A stretch of 64,000 nucleotides of DNA, taken from Doris montereyensis (Eukaryota > Mollusca > Gastropoda > Nudibranchia > Dorididae). A model generated the notes under the pieces. The model was not told the origin of the DNA. It worked only from the letters and a program-made list of their open reading frames with translations, and made no database searches. The DNA lies in contig JAXRKP010000179.1 in assembly GCA_037039925.1 (NCBI GenBank), positions 132,501 to 196,500 of the forward strand, written 5' to 3'. Numbering within the stretch: position 1 is the first letter of the stretch; each line of letters opens with the position of its first letter. Positions 43,401 through 54,768 of this stretch are shown piece by piece. The translations under genes and the position numbers were made by a program.

Positions 43401-46400
43401 CATTTGGTTATATAGGACCATCTAAATGTGATCTCACTGTATTACATTTTATTTATTGTAAAAAATAATTTGGCATTTATTGCAAAATAATGCTTCTAGA
43501 TACTGTGTTTAATTGTGTTTTACCTTTAAAATCTAAATGATCCATTCCTAGCCCCCCCCCCCCCTCCTCACAGTGTCCAAGGTTAGGCTCTTCAGGCATC
43601 TCATCCCAAAGCTGTCATGCTTGACAGTGCCTGTCAAAGATCCACAATATGTTTACTGCATTTGAAAATAGTGACAAAGAACACAATGGCCGCTTCCAGA
43701 GTTTTCAGTCGACTCATTAGATATTCTTTCTTTCTTTTTTTACACTTCCCATTTTACCTTGTGTATAGGTTCAGATCTGAAATGATCTTTCTCCAGGATG
43801 CCCTGTCTTGGCATTTTCTGTTTCCTTAGTTAATATTGTTTTAGCTATTCTATTGTCATTCATTCTGTTTCATGCCCAAATGATCTCAATTGATTTGTTT
43901 CCATCTTAGTTTTGATGCCATCTGCTTTGGTTTGATCTCTTATTGTTGTGTTTTGATTTTGTCTCGTTTAGTTTTCCCTACCACTCTTCTTAGATATTTC
44001 ATTTCTGTGCCTGTACTCTACTGTATTCTTTTGTCCAAGTTTTGCATCATGAGAGTAGGACAATAAACTGTATTGTATGCTGCCATTTTGGTTTTCATTT
44101 TGATAACTTGTTGATACAAATGCCTTTCCTAGATGGTTATATATTGATTGCCTTTTTGATTCTCTTTGGATTTCTTCCATTGATTCTCCCTCTGAATTAA
44201 TCTTGATAAAAAGTAATTTACTTTGAACTTGATCTTTACTGCCCAATTTAAGATTTTGTTTTTACGCTTCCTAGAGTTCATTGGATAATGTGATATTCGA
44301 CTGAAAATGCTTTCTCCATGTTTCCATGCTTCCACATATACATTCATTTTTTTTCATGTTTGAGGATGCCTTAGCGACTGAATCCATAAATGTGATAAAC
44401 AAAAGAGGACTTATTTCTACATCTCCACATGGTTTATTTTAGTCCCTCCTCACAGTGTCTTCTAAAATAAAAGACAGGTGCAAGTCAATGTTTTATCAAG
44501 GAATTTTTCTATCATTTGTCTAATTGTATGTCTCTTATTAGTCTCAAGTTTGGCTTTTCTCATTCTCTATAGTTTGGCAATGATCCTTTCTTATGTATTG
44601 GTTCATGCTCTTTTTCGTCATTTGGCATCTGTGTGGAGCATATTGAGTTTTTCTGCCTTCTCCCTTGGTTTTCATTTCTGGATAACCTTGATCCTGATTT
44701 CAAAGCTGTTTGGATTTCTTCCATTGATCTCCTCAGCATAATGATGAAAATGCTTTCTCCATGTTTCCATGAATCTTCTTTTGATTTCTCCTTTAGTCTT
44801 TTTCTTGGTTAATTGATAGCTTTCTTGGAGTCTTTGTCCAAACTGGCATATACTTCCCATTGTTCCTGTTTGGCTTTCCTCACTTCCTCTTTGGCTGATA
44901 ATTCTTTTACACGTAATCTATCTTATCCTCTGGTCTCTTTGTTTGCAAGTATTTCTTCCAGGCATCCTTCTCCATTTTCTTTGATCTTAGTCTTGACATT
45001 TTCATTCCATCATGTTCCTGTTTCTTTTTTCCCTATCTCCTTTAATTTGTTTCCTACCACAGACCTCTTCAGTACAACTGAGGAGTGTTTCTTTATACAT
45101 CTGCCACTTTTCTTCTATTGTGCTATCATTCAGATCCATCTGTCTTTCACTGATAAATCTTTTTATCCTAGATTGATATACCTGTTTTACTACTGGTTTA
45201 TTTAATTCCTCTATTTTGAGTTTAGTAGCTTTCTTCTCTTTCCTTTTCTGTTTGTTTTCCTCAGTCAGTAATCTCATTTTGGCAATCACTAAGTAATGAT
45301 CACTAAATATTTCTGCTCCTCTGTTTACTCTTGCATCCATTGTACTGTAAAAAGGGAGCTGCTAACTATTATGTAGTCTATCCTTGACTTTTCACACCTG
45401 TCTTCATTTAGTCTTGTATATTTGTGGATATCTTTATGAGGAAAAAAGGTGTTGGCTATTTTCATGTTGTTCTTTAGGCAAAAATCTATGAGTCTCTCCA
45501 TTTGGAGAAGTTGTTGTCTCTCCTTCTTTACCTATTACTCCTCCTGACGTTTCTACATTGTTGCCTACTCTAGTGTTTAAATCTCCTAAAAGCATTAGTT
45601 CCTGTTTGGATTTAAGATTCTCCGCAGCTATTTGTAAATCATTTTCAAAGATATCTTTTTCTTCTCTAGTTGCGTCTTCGTTTGGTCCATAAGCTATTAA
45701 TAATTTAATTTCTCTTCCTTATGGTTTAATATTTACCTCTAATAGCCGTGGTCTTATAAATTTCCAACTTTCTAGTAGTTTTTCATGCCTTTTATGCACT
45801 AGGAGGCCTACTCCTGCTCTAGCTCTATCTAACTCTTTTCCATTGACTGTCCTAACATTCCATGTTCCAAAAATCACAGTCCGTGTTTGTTTCCAAGTTC
45901 GTCTTCCAAAGATCAAGCCAGTTATATTTCTTTTACTTCTCTGAATCAGGTTGTTTTGGATAAGCAGGGGGATTAGCCCACTGTACCCTAAGTAGATGGT
46001 GGGGCTGCCACCTTGAGGCCCCCTACCAGGCCTTGTTATTTTCTGTCGGGGTTAACTTCCTTAGCCTTTTAGTCATTCAAGGCCAGCCTGCAAGGCAGCA
46101 GGTTGTTATTTTCTGTCAGGGTTAACTACCATAGCCTTTGGTCATTAAAGACCAGCCTGCAAGGCAGCAGGAGACTCAGAGATGGCAGGATCATCTACTT
46201 CCCGTACAGGTGCTTACCTGTCCACTGCCCAGCTCATTAGATCTATATATATAGATGGATTATTGTGTCTAAAAAAGGTTTAGTTTCAGTGGAAACGTGG
46301 TTTTATGAATACAACGGTGGGTCTACATTTGAGCATTTCTTGTGGCTCACAACCATTCACACTGCGCACAGACAATAGACACGTAACCTAAAAAAAACAA

Positions 46401-49400
46401 ACATCCACAGCTGAGCATTTTGTGCATTGTGTTTTACTTAAGTGCACCATGTTCGCTAAAAAAATGCTCAGGTGTTGATACAGCATTAAGATTTATGTTC
46501 TGCCCACAAGTAAGATAAAATGTCTTTATTTGTCCAAAAGGAAATTTGCTCTGGTCACGTTTCAAATCAAAATGAATAAATTACAATACAATTCATCTCT
46601 TTCACTTTCATTCTCTCTTTCATTCTCCATTTCACGACTAAAATCAATACATTACAAAACCGGTGCTTTATGGATATGGACAACATAAAATCATAATGAT
46701 TATGTTGTATAAATATAACTATGTTTTAAAATCTTTGTAAATTGTTATCACTGATACAAAAATTGTTCAAACAACTTTCATTCACAATTTAAATAAATGT
46801 CTAAATAGCCTTTCTATTCCTTAATATGTTTCTTATAAAATTTTGCATTATTGTTCATACCGATACAAGAAATAAATTTTAGCAAATTTAGTAACATCGA
46901 TTTTATAAGAGCTTAAAACTGAGAGTAAGAGTTTAAGGCTAAGAAATAGTATTGAAACGAAAAACTCATTGGAGTTTTCTAATACAGGTAGATACAATTT
47001 AATTTTTATAACTTTCTGTTCTCGATCTTTTTGTACATGAGGCTTTGGGATCTCTGTGATCTTTCATATTCTTTGTTAATGGATGGGACTGGTCTTATAA
47101 TATTTTCATGCCTTTTTTAATAACATTTAGAGTACAGTTCGTCAAATGATGGAAGACCAAGTTGTATTATATTTGATGCTTTTGTTATTAACCTATTTAA
47201 TTTCCTTTTTATCTTGCATGGAGATAATTCCTCCTCATACAGTTACGCCAAAAATCAATATACTTTGAATGGTAGCTGTGTAGAATGTTTTTAGAAGTTC
47301 ACTTCTTACCTCCAAACAATGCTTGATAAATCACAATAACATGATAAGTTTGGTGGTTGAAACCATGTATTATCCAGTATTTTAATTTTATGATGAAACC
47401 AGGCCGGTAAACGTTGAGTGTGGCTTATATTTGTTTTTTAGTTGGATTTTCCCATGCGTTTTTGAGAAAATCATTCCTTATGATCTGTTTTTTTTACTTA
47501 TAATGTTTTTTCATAGATCCCTCATGGGCTTCCTGCACCCTTGGAGTTTTCCTGTGTCCGCACTGTGCGGGAGTGCATCGAGCTCTCGGTACTTCCCATA
47601 GTCGTATTAAGTCTATAACATTAGACAACTGGGACAAAGATCAAGTGCAAGTATGTGAACTGATTTCACTATTTAAAAAATTAAGAAATTTGTATGTTTT
47701 TAAAAAGTCAGGTGGTATGTTGTTGGATTGGGTTGGGTTTTTTTTGGGGGTGTTGTGCTTTATTTGGATTTTGTTTTTGTTTGTTGGCTCTGCTTCCTAC
47801 GATGAATCTCCTGTTTAATTCAATTCCACTCGCAAGACTATGGCTATAGTATCAAGGTTGTACTTTAAACCTAAGAGTTGTCTTTTTTGAAAACTAAATT
47901 GTTCAGATATATCTATTTTGTGGGTCCATATGTTTAGTTATATAGATATATCTATGTTCTGTTGATTACACATGACAGGTGACAAAGATTTTTTTATCTG
48001 AATGAAAAAAAGGTACTTACTTTAAAATGCATTAAATGGACATCATCTCCCATCTTTTTTCTTGACAATTAGATCATGAGGTTGATTGGCAATACAAAGG
48101 CCAATGAGAAGTATGAACGATTTGTACCAGTTTTCTACCACAAACCATCAAATAATTGTGTTGAGTAAGTTTTCTTTAATGTCTTTGCCATTTGTCATTT
48201 CTTAAAATGTTTCTCCCTTCTACTCTTCTGAGGTATCTTTGTTAATACAAATGTGTTCACTTATAATTATCTTTAGCATGTCGTATCTGTAGCTAAAGAC
48301 CTTTAATCTGGGAAAGATGAATTATTTATGTCAAATCTAGAACAACATTTTCGACAGTGAAATCTCAAACCGTCTACATCCAATTTTGGATGCTTTGAGA
48401 AAATCAAGGAAAATGATGCTGCGCTTTTAAATCTATTTTCTGGGACTCAATAGTCCATAGGCAAGGTGTCAGCCTCTCAACCAATGTTTCAATCTTTTTC
48501 AAGCAAAATCTACATGGTTTGCAAGTGCCAAAAACTAGATCCAATAGGGATACACAGATTGCTCGTATGATTATTATATGGGTTTCTTACGGTTTTTGTG
48601 CCGCGGAATCCTAACTAGACAAAGCATAGGGGCTTTCTAATGTTAAAAAAAGGAAGGTGTTACTAATATTAGATGTTTACGTTTTTGCGACTTTCACCGT
48701 CGATTTGTATATATGTTGATTTTTTAAGTTGTCTTATCAAGAGGTATTGAATGCTTCCTAGCAACATGGTCATATTATGTCGATCATTGAAAAGTCTTGA
48801 AGACACGTTTGCCGGTATGTGGCTTTGACTTTCAAATCAATTTGTCGTTATAATATAATTATATGTATTGTCAATTGATGTGCTAAGAAGTTGAAGCAAC
48901 TCTGTGACTTTAGATCATTCGATAATTAAAGTCTTTTGATGTCTTTCATTCGTAAAAACATTTCCCCCCGTTTATTGCATATTTATTTGTAAAAGTATGA
49001 ATAAATAGAAGTTTAATAATTAAGTGTAAAAAGAACTATTCCCAACGAGAAGTATTTTGATATCAAAACTATATCCAAAGTAACCAACTGAAAATCATGT
49101 GACAGTGATTTATTTGGATTGAATGCATGCACTCATAATTTTTTCTAATGACATGTTATAATATTATTTTGCTCGTTAGGAATAGTTTTTATGAAGGTTA
49201 AAACAGTTGTTAATAAACTCTTTTTTCCCCACTAAGAATAGTTGAGTTGGAGGATGAATAAGTTTATAAATAAATTGTTATCGGGAGCAGTTATATTGAA
49301 GGCATGGCAGTTGACATGTCATTCGTCAAAATAGGGGGCTTTCACTGATGTTTATTTTTGAAGTGTTAGTTGTAAGAATAGAACAAAGTGTGTACTTACA

Positions 49401-52400
49401 TTCAAACAATTTCTTTCAGTGTGTTGCGCAAAGAATGGATTATGGCAAAATATCAGCGTCTGGAGTTTACTGATCCTGATCAGCAATCATCGTACAACTG
49501 TGCCACCAAGACGGGGCTTCTTTTTAAATTGGGAGGGATAGAAAGCAGTTTGCTCTCCGTAAATTTGTCCTCTCAAGAGCTGGAAATAAGTTATCATACT
49601 ATGACACTGCTGAAGAAAATGGCAAGGTATCTATTTGAAGCCTCTTTGATGTTATTCTGTGACTGTCATAGTTGTGTAAAAACTAGATAAGAATTTCCAT
49701 ATATGACATCAAAGGTAAATACTCACGATTTTAAAAATAATGAACAAGTGATCCATCCATTTTACATAAAACAGTTTCCATATGATAAATGAAGGTATGC
49801 TCTTTGAAGACTTATGTTTTTAGCTTCAGAAAGAGCCATGGGTTTTCCCTTGCACTGCTGGGTTGGTTTTTTTATAGGAACAGGTTATTTCCCAGTGGCA
49901 ACTACATAACTGGCTATAATCTTAACTCTGATTACAAATCTGATAAACCGAAGAAAAAAATTGCCAGATTCAGCATAATTTGAATGAAATACGTAACTTT
50001 ACATCGTACTGGCTTCGAACCAGATGTTTGGGAGGGAAAGTAGACCTTTAATCTGGATCTGGTTTTCATTAGATCTATATTGAGGCCCATAGTAAAGTGT
50101 CTATTGTGGTTTTTCATCTCAATACCTGACGTTCTTCCTTTTTGTTCTCATTATCATCATGAATAAGCCTGAAACATTCATCCACAGCAAAAACAGCAAC
50201 CAAAAGCGGAAGCAGATCTTGATTTTGTGAATGCAGTATTTACACCAGAGAAAATAGGGAATCCATTTGGTCTACAAATTACACACTTCAAAAATGGATC
50301 TACCAGAAGCTTGTTTGTGTATGCTGCTAATTCAAAGGTAATACTTATTTATTTAGTTGTTGGATTTTAGTTATCTGATGATGTTATACATGTCTAACAT
50401 TTTCTTTCTTTCTTATCAGTTCCCATTCTACCTTCCGGTGTATGGGTTTTAGATACCGAAATGATCTTTCTCCGGGCTACCCTGTCCTGGCATTTTCTGT
50501 TACCTTCTGTGAAGGTTAAATTTATTTACTGTAGTGCCTCTTTAATATTTTCATCCCACTTTCTGTGAGGTCTACCTTTTGATATTTTACCTTAGGTTTT
50601 AACAGTGTTTACTGATATAGGTATTTTCTTTCCTTTCCTTTCCTTCTGTTTACATGCCCAATCCCTCTCAGTTGATTCATTTATATCTTAGTTTTAATGC
50701 CATCTGCTTTGGTTTGATCTCTTATAATTGTGTTTTTGATTTTGTCTCTTAGTTTTCCTTACTTCTCTTCTGAGATATTTCATTTCAGCTGCCTGTACTC
50801 TTCTGTATTCCTTACTGTCTAAGGTCGAGGTTTGGCTGCCATAGAGGAGAGTAGGACAATAAACTGTGTTGTATACTGCCATTTTGGTTTTTGTCGACAA
50901 TTTTTTGTTTACTTACAAATGCCTTTCCTAGATGGTTATATATTGTCATTACCTTTTGGATTCTAGGCTGATTTCTTCTCAGAGTTAATCATTACTCCTA
51001 GGTAATTGTAGTTTTGAAATTTTTCTAATTTTCTCTCTGTTTGTTTGTGGATAAAGAATAGATTTTCTTTCTTCTTTTTTCTCTTTTCCCTTTTTTAAAT
51101 CAATAGTTACAATGAGGGCTCAAGGAGAAAATGTGCACCATATCTTATTGTAAAGTAGGTATCTTGTTTTTGTCAATTAATTTTATGGCCAGTATGAAAA
51201 CTTGTCATGATTTTTCAATTGAATATAACTTGGTGCTCATGATTTGTAATTATAATATTTCAGGATGTTGTTGATTGGTACATGTGCATTCGTGCTGCAA
51301 AATGGGAAAGACGTAGGATTGCCTTTCCTGACAGGGATCTTTCACAGGTACTATTATTTATTATTATTGTCGTGAAAAAAGTGTGTTTAAAATTTAACCT
51401 TACCAATACTTTAAAAGGTAATCATTTCTGTTCTCCCCGTGATGCTCAGTTGGTTTCCTTCACCTGTCCATTAAGATATCTATAAATTTCTCCCTTTATT
51501 GCATACCATTTTGACATTAGTTTTTAAAGATACGTGTACTTAGTACATTTTCTGCGTCTTCCTGTTTTACCACACTATGTCAAATTTTATTTTGATACAA
51601 AAAAATATTTAGCTTGCCGAAGACCTGACTAAAGACTTTACAATAGAAGGATGGTTAAGCAAGATGGGACCAAAGAATGAACCTTTCAGACACGCTGGTT
51701 TACTCTAGATAGAAGGAAGTTGATGTACTTTGAAGAGCCACTGGTAAGTGTGTTTTGATTGAAAAGATATGATAGTCATTTCCTTTGCAATGAAATTATG
51801 CTTTCCTCTTCTTAGCTTTATTTTGTTTTTAATACAGTAGTATTTGTCTAAGAACATGCCGCCTAACACGATAGCACACTATCTCAGGAAACATAACTTT
51901 TTTCTCTTTGTGTATAAATTGGCCCCTGTGCAGCACACCCACACCGGCTAACAATATGATTATAAACAAACACATTACTTGTCAAAGTTGTCAAGACACA
52001 TGTTTTTTTCTTAGATTTTGAATATGAAGGCATTTCAATTAAAAACCAAATGTGTAGAGGATGAAGCCATGCCTTTTATCTGTAATAAATAGAGGCTGGC
52101 AGCCAACTCTCTACCTGCCAGACAGCAAGGTGCCAATCTCATTCAACTAAGCAAAGCAAACAATGGCCATCGTATAGCATGATTAAACTGTTAACACAGA
52201 GGTTAAGTCTACCTGATATTTAGGTAGAGTGAGACATCATTAGGAAGAGGAGACGACACAAGTGTTTGTGTCAGCTTTCATACTGATTAGACTAGATTAT
52301 TGTAATTAATGTAATGCCCATTTTGTTGATGTGGCTAAATATATGATAGACAGATTACAAGAGATGCAAAATAAAGCTGCAAGGTTAACCACACTATCCA

Positions 52401-54768
52401 GAAAGGCATAATCATTTAACACATATCCTTAAAAAAAACTTCACTGGCTACCCGTACAATCAAAGCAGAATTTTAAGATCAAATGATGCTCTTTTAATGA
52501 ATGTAGCTAAAGTAAAATCTCCTTATAATGATAAAAGGTTTAATGTTGCAGCTCCAGTTTTGTGAAGAATCTGTCTTTTTATACCAAATGTTCTTCATCT
52601 GTTGCCATTTTTAGGAAATGTTTAAAGACAGCTGTTCATATCTGCTTTTACTAACGCTGGAGAAAATTCACAGTGAAATGAAATGTTTGTTCATTGCTGT
52701 TGCGTATGCTTTTTACTTGTGATGCTCCATAGTTTGTTTGATTGGTCTTGTAGCTAAAAAAATAGATTTTGTAATACTTTTGATGCACCTTTGGTGAAGG
52801 CACTCTATAAATTTATTATTGTTTTTATTATTATTTTGTTCTTTGCCATGAATGAAGATTTATTGTTGCTATGCTTTTTCAGAATGCATTTGCAAAGGAG
52901 AGGTTTTTATCGGGCCTAAAGATTCAGGTTATTCTGTCAGCTCCAATTCTGATGACGAAGACGAGTCCAACAGTCAGAATGCAAACAATTGTTACTGTTT
53001 TACATTGCACACCCCGACCGTGATTTCATGATGCGAGCCGAAACACAAGATGATCTAGACAAATGGTTGTCAGCTTTGGAGAAGGTGGTGGAGATGCCTC
53101 TTACCCCCCAGGACAGCAAATGTAAGTTAAACAAAAGTCTTCAAAATATTTTTGCGAATAAAAAGAACAATTTGGTATTTGTTAGTAGAGTTGCATCTTC
53201 CTTTGTTTTCAAAACTTCTTTGATAAAGTTATTTTTTGTGACAACATTTCCCATTCTATTTATTATAACCACAATAAGCGCCCAAGCGTCCTTATTCTGG
53301 GGAAAGTTGCACATTATAATAAATGTCCACTATTATTATTAAGGATTTTCACTGACTTGTCAGGACTCTTTGACTCTATTTGAAGTGGACGAGTACCATA
53401 TTTTATCTGTAAAGATACTGACCATAACATAGTGTTAAGTAATTCACCATTTAATGTCATCATTTCATGAAGCTTCAACCCTTAACTTGCTAACCTCTTT
53501 GAGCCCTATGTAATTCCCATTGCTAAGGTTTTTTTCAAAAATGGTGAAAATTAGGTACATTCCATTCAAAAAATCATAACTCAGTAACCGCTTGGAATAT
53601 CATCAGGAAATTTTGCTAGATCTAGCTCTATCGTCGTCTGACTCAACACTTTCTGTTGAACTGTTAGAATCATCACTTAAAGCTAAATATTCCTTCCCGA
53701 CTCATCATCATGTCTATGCACTTCAATCTCATCATCAGAATCCATTCTCAATCACAATGAAAAAATGGAAAAAAATCAAGAATTCTGTGGTAGTTTGAGA
53801 AGAAAAAATTCACAGATCGAGGTCAGCCATTACAGAATCAAGGGATGTTACTCCCGAATAACTATAGTCCCGCAGTTTTTGCTTTCGCTCCTTAAAACTT
53901 GGTACATCGTGAATTCAACTTAAGTCAGACTTAGCAATGGCAATGCATACCGGAAGTTTCGACTTAAGTCGAAAATAACAAGTTAAGAGTTAAGACATGT
54001 TTTAATATAAAAGATAACGGTGGATTTATAGTCTGTATCCCCGCACAAGTGCAAGCTCACTGACTGGATATCATTTATCCCCCAGTAGGCCATTTCTTTT
54101 TATTCAAAGTCCTTTTCAATTTCCTGGGGATCATGGAGTACAGCAGCCTGTGAGGGAGGCTCTTCGTACAAACACTCTGATAAGATCTTTCTCTAACTAT
54201 AGCTGGGTACTCATTCACACCTAAGTCAAGTGAGGACAGCAGAGTGGAGTAACACACCTCTTTTATGCAATCATATCAAAGATTTTTTATCTTTGAAGGA
54301 AGATTTGTTCACCTCATGTCACCCAAAACATTTCTTTTTCAATTATTTCCTTAATTCACCTTCGGTAGGTGAAGATTTATTCATGCTTTGCTTCTTTCCT
54401 CTCTTCAGCTATCTTTCCCATATTTTGCTGCATTATTTAACACTCAGTCACCAGTGTCATGTGATGTGTTAAATTGAGACAAATATGTCATCTGCTCTCC
54501 TTTTCTCTCAATTTTTTTCTTTCCTATAGGTATCTTCTTTCGGGGAAGCTTTCTATGTTTTTTATTGCTTGTTTAATTATGTGCGTTTAGATTGCCACTT
54601 ATTTTTGTCTTCAGAGAAATTGTCTATGGAAGATTTAATGAAGGTTATGATTATAGGGTCTGTGACTTAGGCAACTGTATTGACACAATGTTTTTAATTT
54701 GTTCTATTGCAGTGGCTGCTCAATTGGTACCTAAAAAGTCCAACTCATTTCGACTCATCAAGAGATAG
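40411..54768 (+). CDS. ADAP: ADAP (ArfGAP with dual PH domains, centaurin-alpha), 9 exons, 4 frameshifts
   Basis: ADAP proteins stimulate GTP hydrolysis on Arf6 and bind PIP3 through two PH domains at the plasma membrane (established for the family). Exons: 40411-40492, 47517-47650, 48073-48164, 49420-49626, 50188-50337, 51264-51347, 51613-51743, 52883-53121, 54713-54768. The ArfGAP zinc finger is C21-x2-C24...C41-x2-C44, with the catalytic Arg at R49 (AGVHRALG). PH1 starts at TGLLFKLG, PH2 at IEGWLSKMGPKNEP. Four single-base losses, near 49531-49537, 51688-51696, 52893-52898 and in CCCC 53012-53015, must be allowed for. With them all intron phases agree and the length is 392 codons, close to vertebrate ADAP1/2 (374/381). 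Whether it is a real pseudogene or has assembly errors is open; the intact splice sites and absence of substitution stops favour errors. Paralogue 1 or 2 is not distinguished. Confidence 0.9.
41180..41440 (-). mobile_element. tRNA-derived SINE family S1, copy 4
   Basis: On the minus strand the head has TAGGCTGCCAGACTTGGGAT and GACCTGGATTTGAATTCTAG (degenerate B box), then the body with CTTGGGAAAGACAACATGTA and a CAGGCTCTATGGGC end. Located in ADAP intron 1. Confidence 0.8.
41590..42345 (-). repeat. Dispersed repeat R1, copy 2
   Basis: Reverse complement of 217-1290, with matching blocks TTGGGTCCCATTTTTGT, AATAAGTCCCTTTTCACC, TCATGGTCGGAC, CAGAAAGGAGACTGTGATCA and CAGTCTCCTTGGCATAACAA. Located in ADAP intron 1. 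Confidence 0.75.
42440..43125 (-). mobile_element. LINE 3' fragment, patchy near-duplicate of 43723-44300
   Basis: Repeats the family's 3' part (TTCCCATTTTGACTTTGACG, GATGCCC, GGCATTTTCTGTTTCCTT, GCTATTCTATTGTCATTCAT, TGCCATCTGCTTTGGTTTG). It has small inserted or lost words every few dozen bases. It is preceded by the same AAGTCATTAGATATTCT junction as copy 3, so this is not an independent insertion but part of a local duplication. Confidence 0.7.
43130..43712 (-). repeat. Dispersed repeat R1, copy 3 (patchwork)
   Basis: Shares CAAATTTGACACCCAAACAT, GGGACATAACTTAGAAAAAA, TTGCTGCAATGTTTTACAAC, CGAACCTGTACTAACCATTG and GACAAAGAACACAATGGC with copy 2. A piece at 43321-43365 (ATAAACTTAAAAGAGGACTT) resembles the LINE rather than R1, so the copy is a mixture. 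Confidence 0.65.
43723..46232 (-). mobile_element. LINE copy 3 (same family as 12680-15715)
   Basis: CTCATTAGAT at 43713-43722 and 46233-46242 is the target-site duplication. The left end is TATTCTTTCTTTCTTT and the right end is the family 5' terminus GGTGCTTACCTGTCCACTGC. On the minus strand the order is two 5' repeat units, a shortened endonuclease (FGTWNVRTVNGKELDRARAG, missing the part with ITETKK), SDH region (NRGAEIFSDHYLVIAKMRLL), then a heavily deleted linker, RT and C-terminal region. Most of the RT is lost near 44400-44560. Lies in ADAP intron 1, antisense. Confidence 0.88.
45002..45340 (-). pseudogene. LINE copy 3 endonuclease end and linker start
   Basis: A 112-codon minus-strand frame with NRGAEIFSDHYLVIAKMRLL (SDH motif, second His replaced by Tyr) and KQIKGDREKRN. 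It corresponds to 38262-38498 in copy 2 and to the region between the two longer frames of copy 1. Confidence 0.8.
46510..47260 (-). mobile_element. 3' end of another LINE
   Basis: The minus-strand translation near 47000-47240 gives NRLITKASNIIQLGLPSFDELYSKC in pieces and INKEYERSQRSQSLMYKK, resembling the C-terminal KKASKIIG..LPSLEDLY pattern of several LINE clades. The left end (CTTTATTTGTCCAAAAGGAA) looks like a 3' terminus. No tail or duplication was resolved. Confidence 0.45.
47517..47650 (+). CDS. ADAP: ADAP exon 2 (second zinc-finger half)
   Basis: Acceptor TTTTTTCATAG, donor GTATGT. Encodes PSWASCTLGVFLCPHCAGVH and RALGTSHSRIKSITLDNWDK, including the second Cys pair and the arginine finger of ArfGAP. 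Confidence 0.95.
48073..48164 (+). CDS. ADAP: ADAP exon 3
   Basis: Acceptor GACAATTAG, donor GTAAGT. Encodes IMRLIGNTKANEKYERFVPV and FYHKPSNNCV, the end of the ArfGAP domain. Confidence 0.93.
49420..49626 (+). CDS. ADAP: ADAP exon 4 (start of PH1), frameshifted
   Basis: Acceptor TTTCTTTCAG, donor GTATCT. Begins VLRKEWIMAKYQRLEF and reads to TKTGLLFKLG. From there the family's PH sequence continues one frame over (RKFVLS, LSYYDTAEENGK). The switch lies in GGGAGGG at 49531-49537, where one base is missing. Without the correction the exon phase does not fit its neighbour. Confidence 0.92.
50188..50337 (+). CDS. ADAP: ADAP exon 5 (PH1 continued)
   Basis: Acceptor ATCCACAG, donor GTAATA; 50 codons. 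Encodes FVNAVFTPEKIGNPFGLQIT and NGSTRSLFVYAANSK, matching LNATFQPAKIGHPHGLQVTY in vertebrate ADAP1. Confidence 0.94.
50402..51025 (-). mobile_element. LINE copy 4, 5'-truncated
   Basis: Left end TTTCTTTCTTTCTTATCAG, then the family's 3' region with TTCTACCTTCCGGTGTATGG, GCCATCTGCTTTGGTTTGAT, TACAAATGCCTTTCCTAGAT; it stops near 51020. Minus-strand peptide STKTKMAVYNTVYCPTLLYG confirms the C-terminal region. Typical 5' truncation. Located in ADAP intron 5, antisense. Confidence 0.85.
51264..51347 (+). CDS. ADAP: ADAP exon 6 (end of PH1)
   Basis: Acceptor AATATTTCAG, donor GTACTA; 28 codons, DVVDWYMCIRAAKWERRRIA and FPDRDLSQ, matching EIVDWFNALRAARFHYLQVAF. Confidence 0.94.
51613..51743 (+). 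CDS. ADAP: ADAP exon 7 (start of PH2), frameshifted
   Basis: Acceptor AAATATTTAG, donor GTAAGT. Reads LAEDLTKDFTIEGWLSKMGP and KNEPFR, then a premature TAG in that frame. One frame over, WFTLDRRKLMYFEEPL follows directly. The missing base lies in AGACACGC at about 51688-51696, the only one of the four not clearly within a homopolymer. Confidence 0.9.
52280..52845 (+). mobile_element. CR1/Rex-like LINE 3' end in ADAP intron 7
   Basis: Translation in pieces gives LDYCN, the NRLQEMQNKAARL stretch, LHWLPVQ and FRKCLKTAVH, usual C-terminal landmarks of CR1-type LINEs. The end is GGCACTCTATAAATTTATTA followed by ATT-type tail sequence. Same sense as ADAP. Confidence 0.75.
52883..53121 (+). CDS. 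ADAP: ADAP exon 8 (PH2), two frameshifts
   Basis: Acceptor GCTTTTTCAG, donor GTAAGT. Begins NAFAK, then one frame over GEVFIGPKDSGYSVSSNSDD and the acidic DDEDESNSQNANN, then FTLHT. A second switch in the CCCC run (53012-53015) leads to PDRDFMMRAETQDDLDKWLS and ALEKVVEMPL. Adding one base at each place gives 241 bases and the phase required by exon 9. Confidence 0.92.
53122..53994. other. ADAP intron 8, first part
   Basis: No element assigned. A CTAGATCTAGCTC word lies near 53617, and a stretch near 53480-53530 (CTAACCTCTTTGAGCCC) loosely resembles 23475-23500 (TTAACCCTTTGAATCC), perhaps ends of an old DNA element. Confidence 0.3.
53995..54245 (+). repeat. Dispersed repeat R2, copy 2
   Basis: Same orientation as 10905-11165: GTCTGTATCCC, GCACAAGTGCAAGCTCACTG, AGGCCATTTCTTT, CAAAGTCCTTTTCAA, AACACTCTGATAAGATCTTT, ATTCACACCTAAGTCAAGT. 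Located in ADAP intron 8. Confidence 0.7.
54713..54768 (+). CDS. ADAP: ADAP exon 9 (C-terminus and stop)
   Basis: Acceptor TTCTATTGCAG. Two bases complete a Leu codon, then AAQLVPKKSNSFRLIKR and TAG. The basic tail is compatible with membrane contact. Confidence 0.88.
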
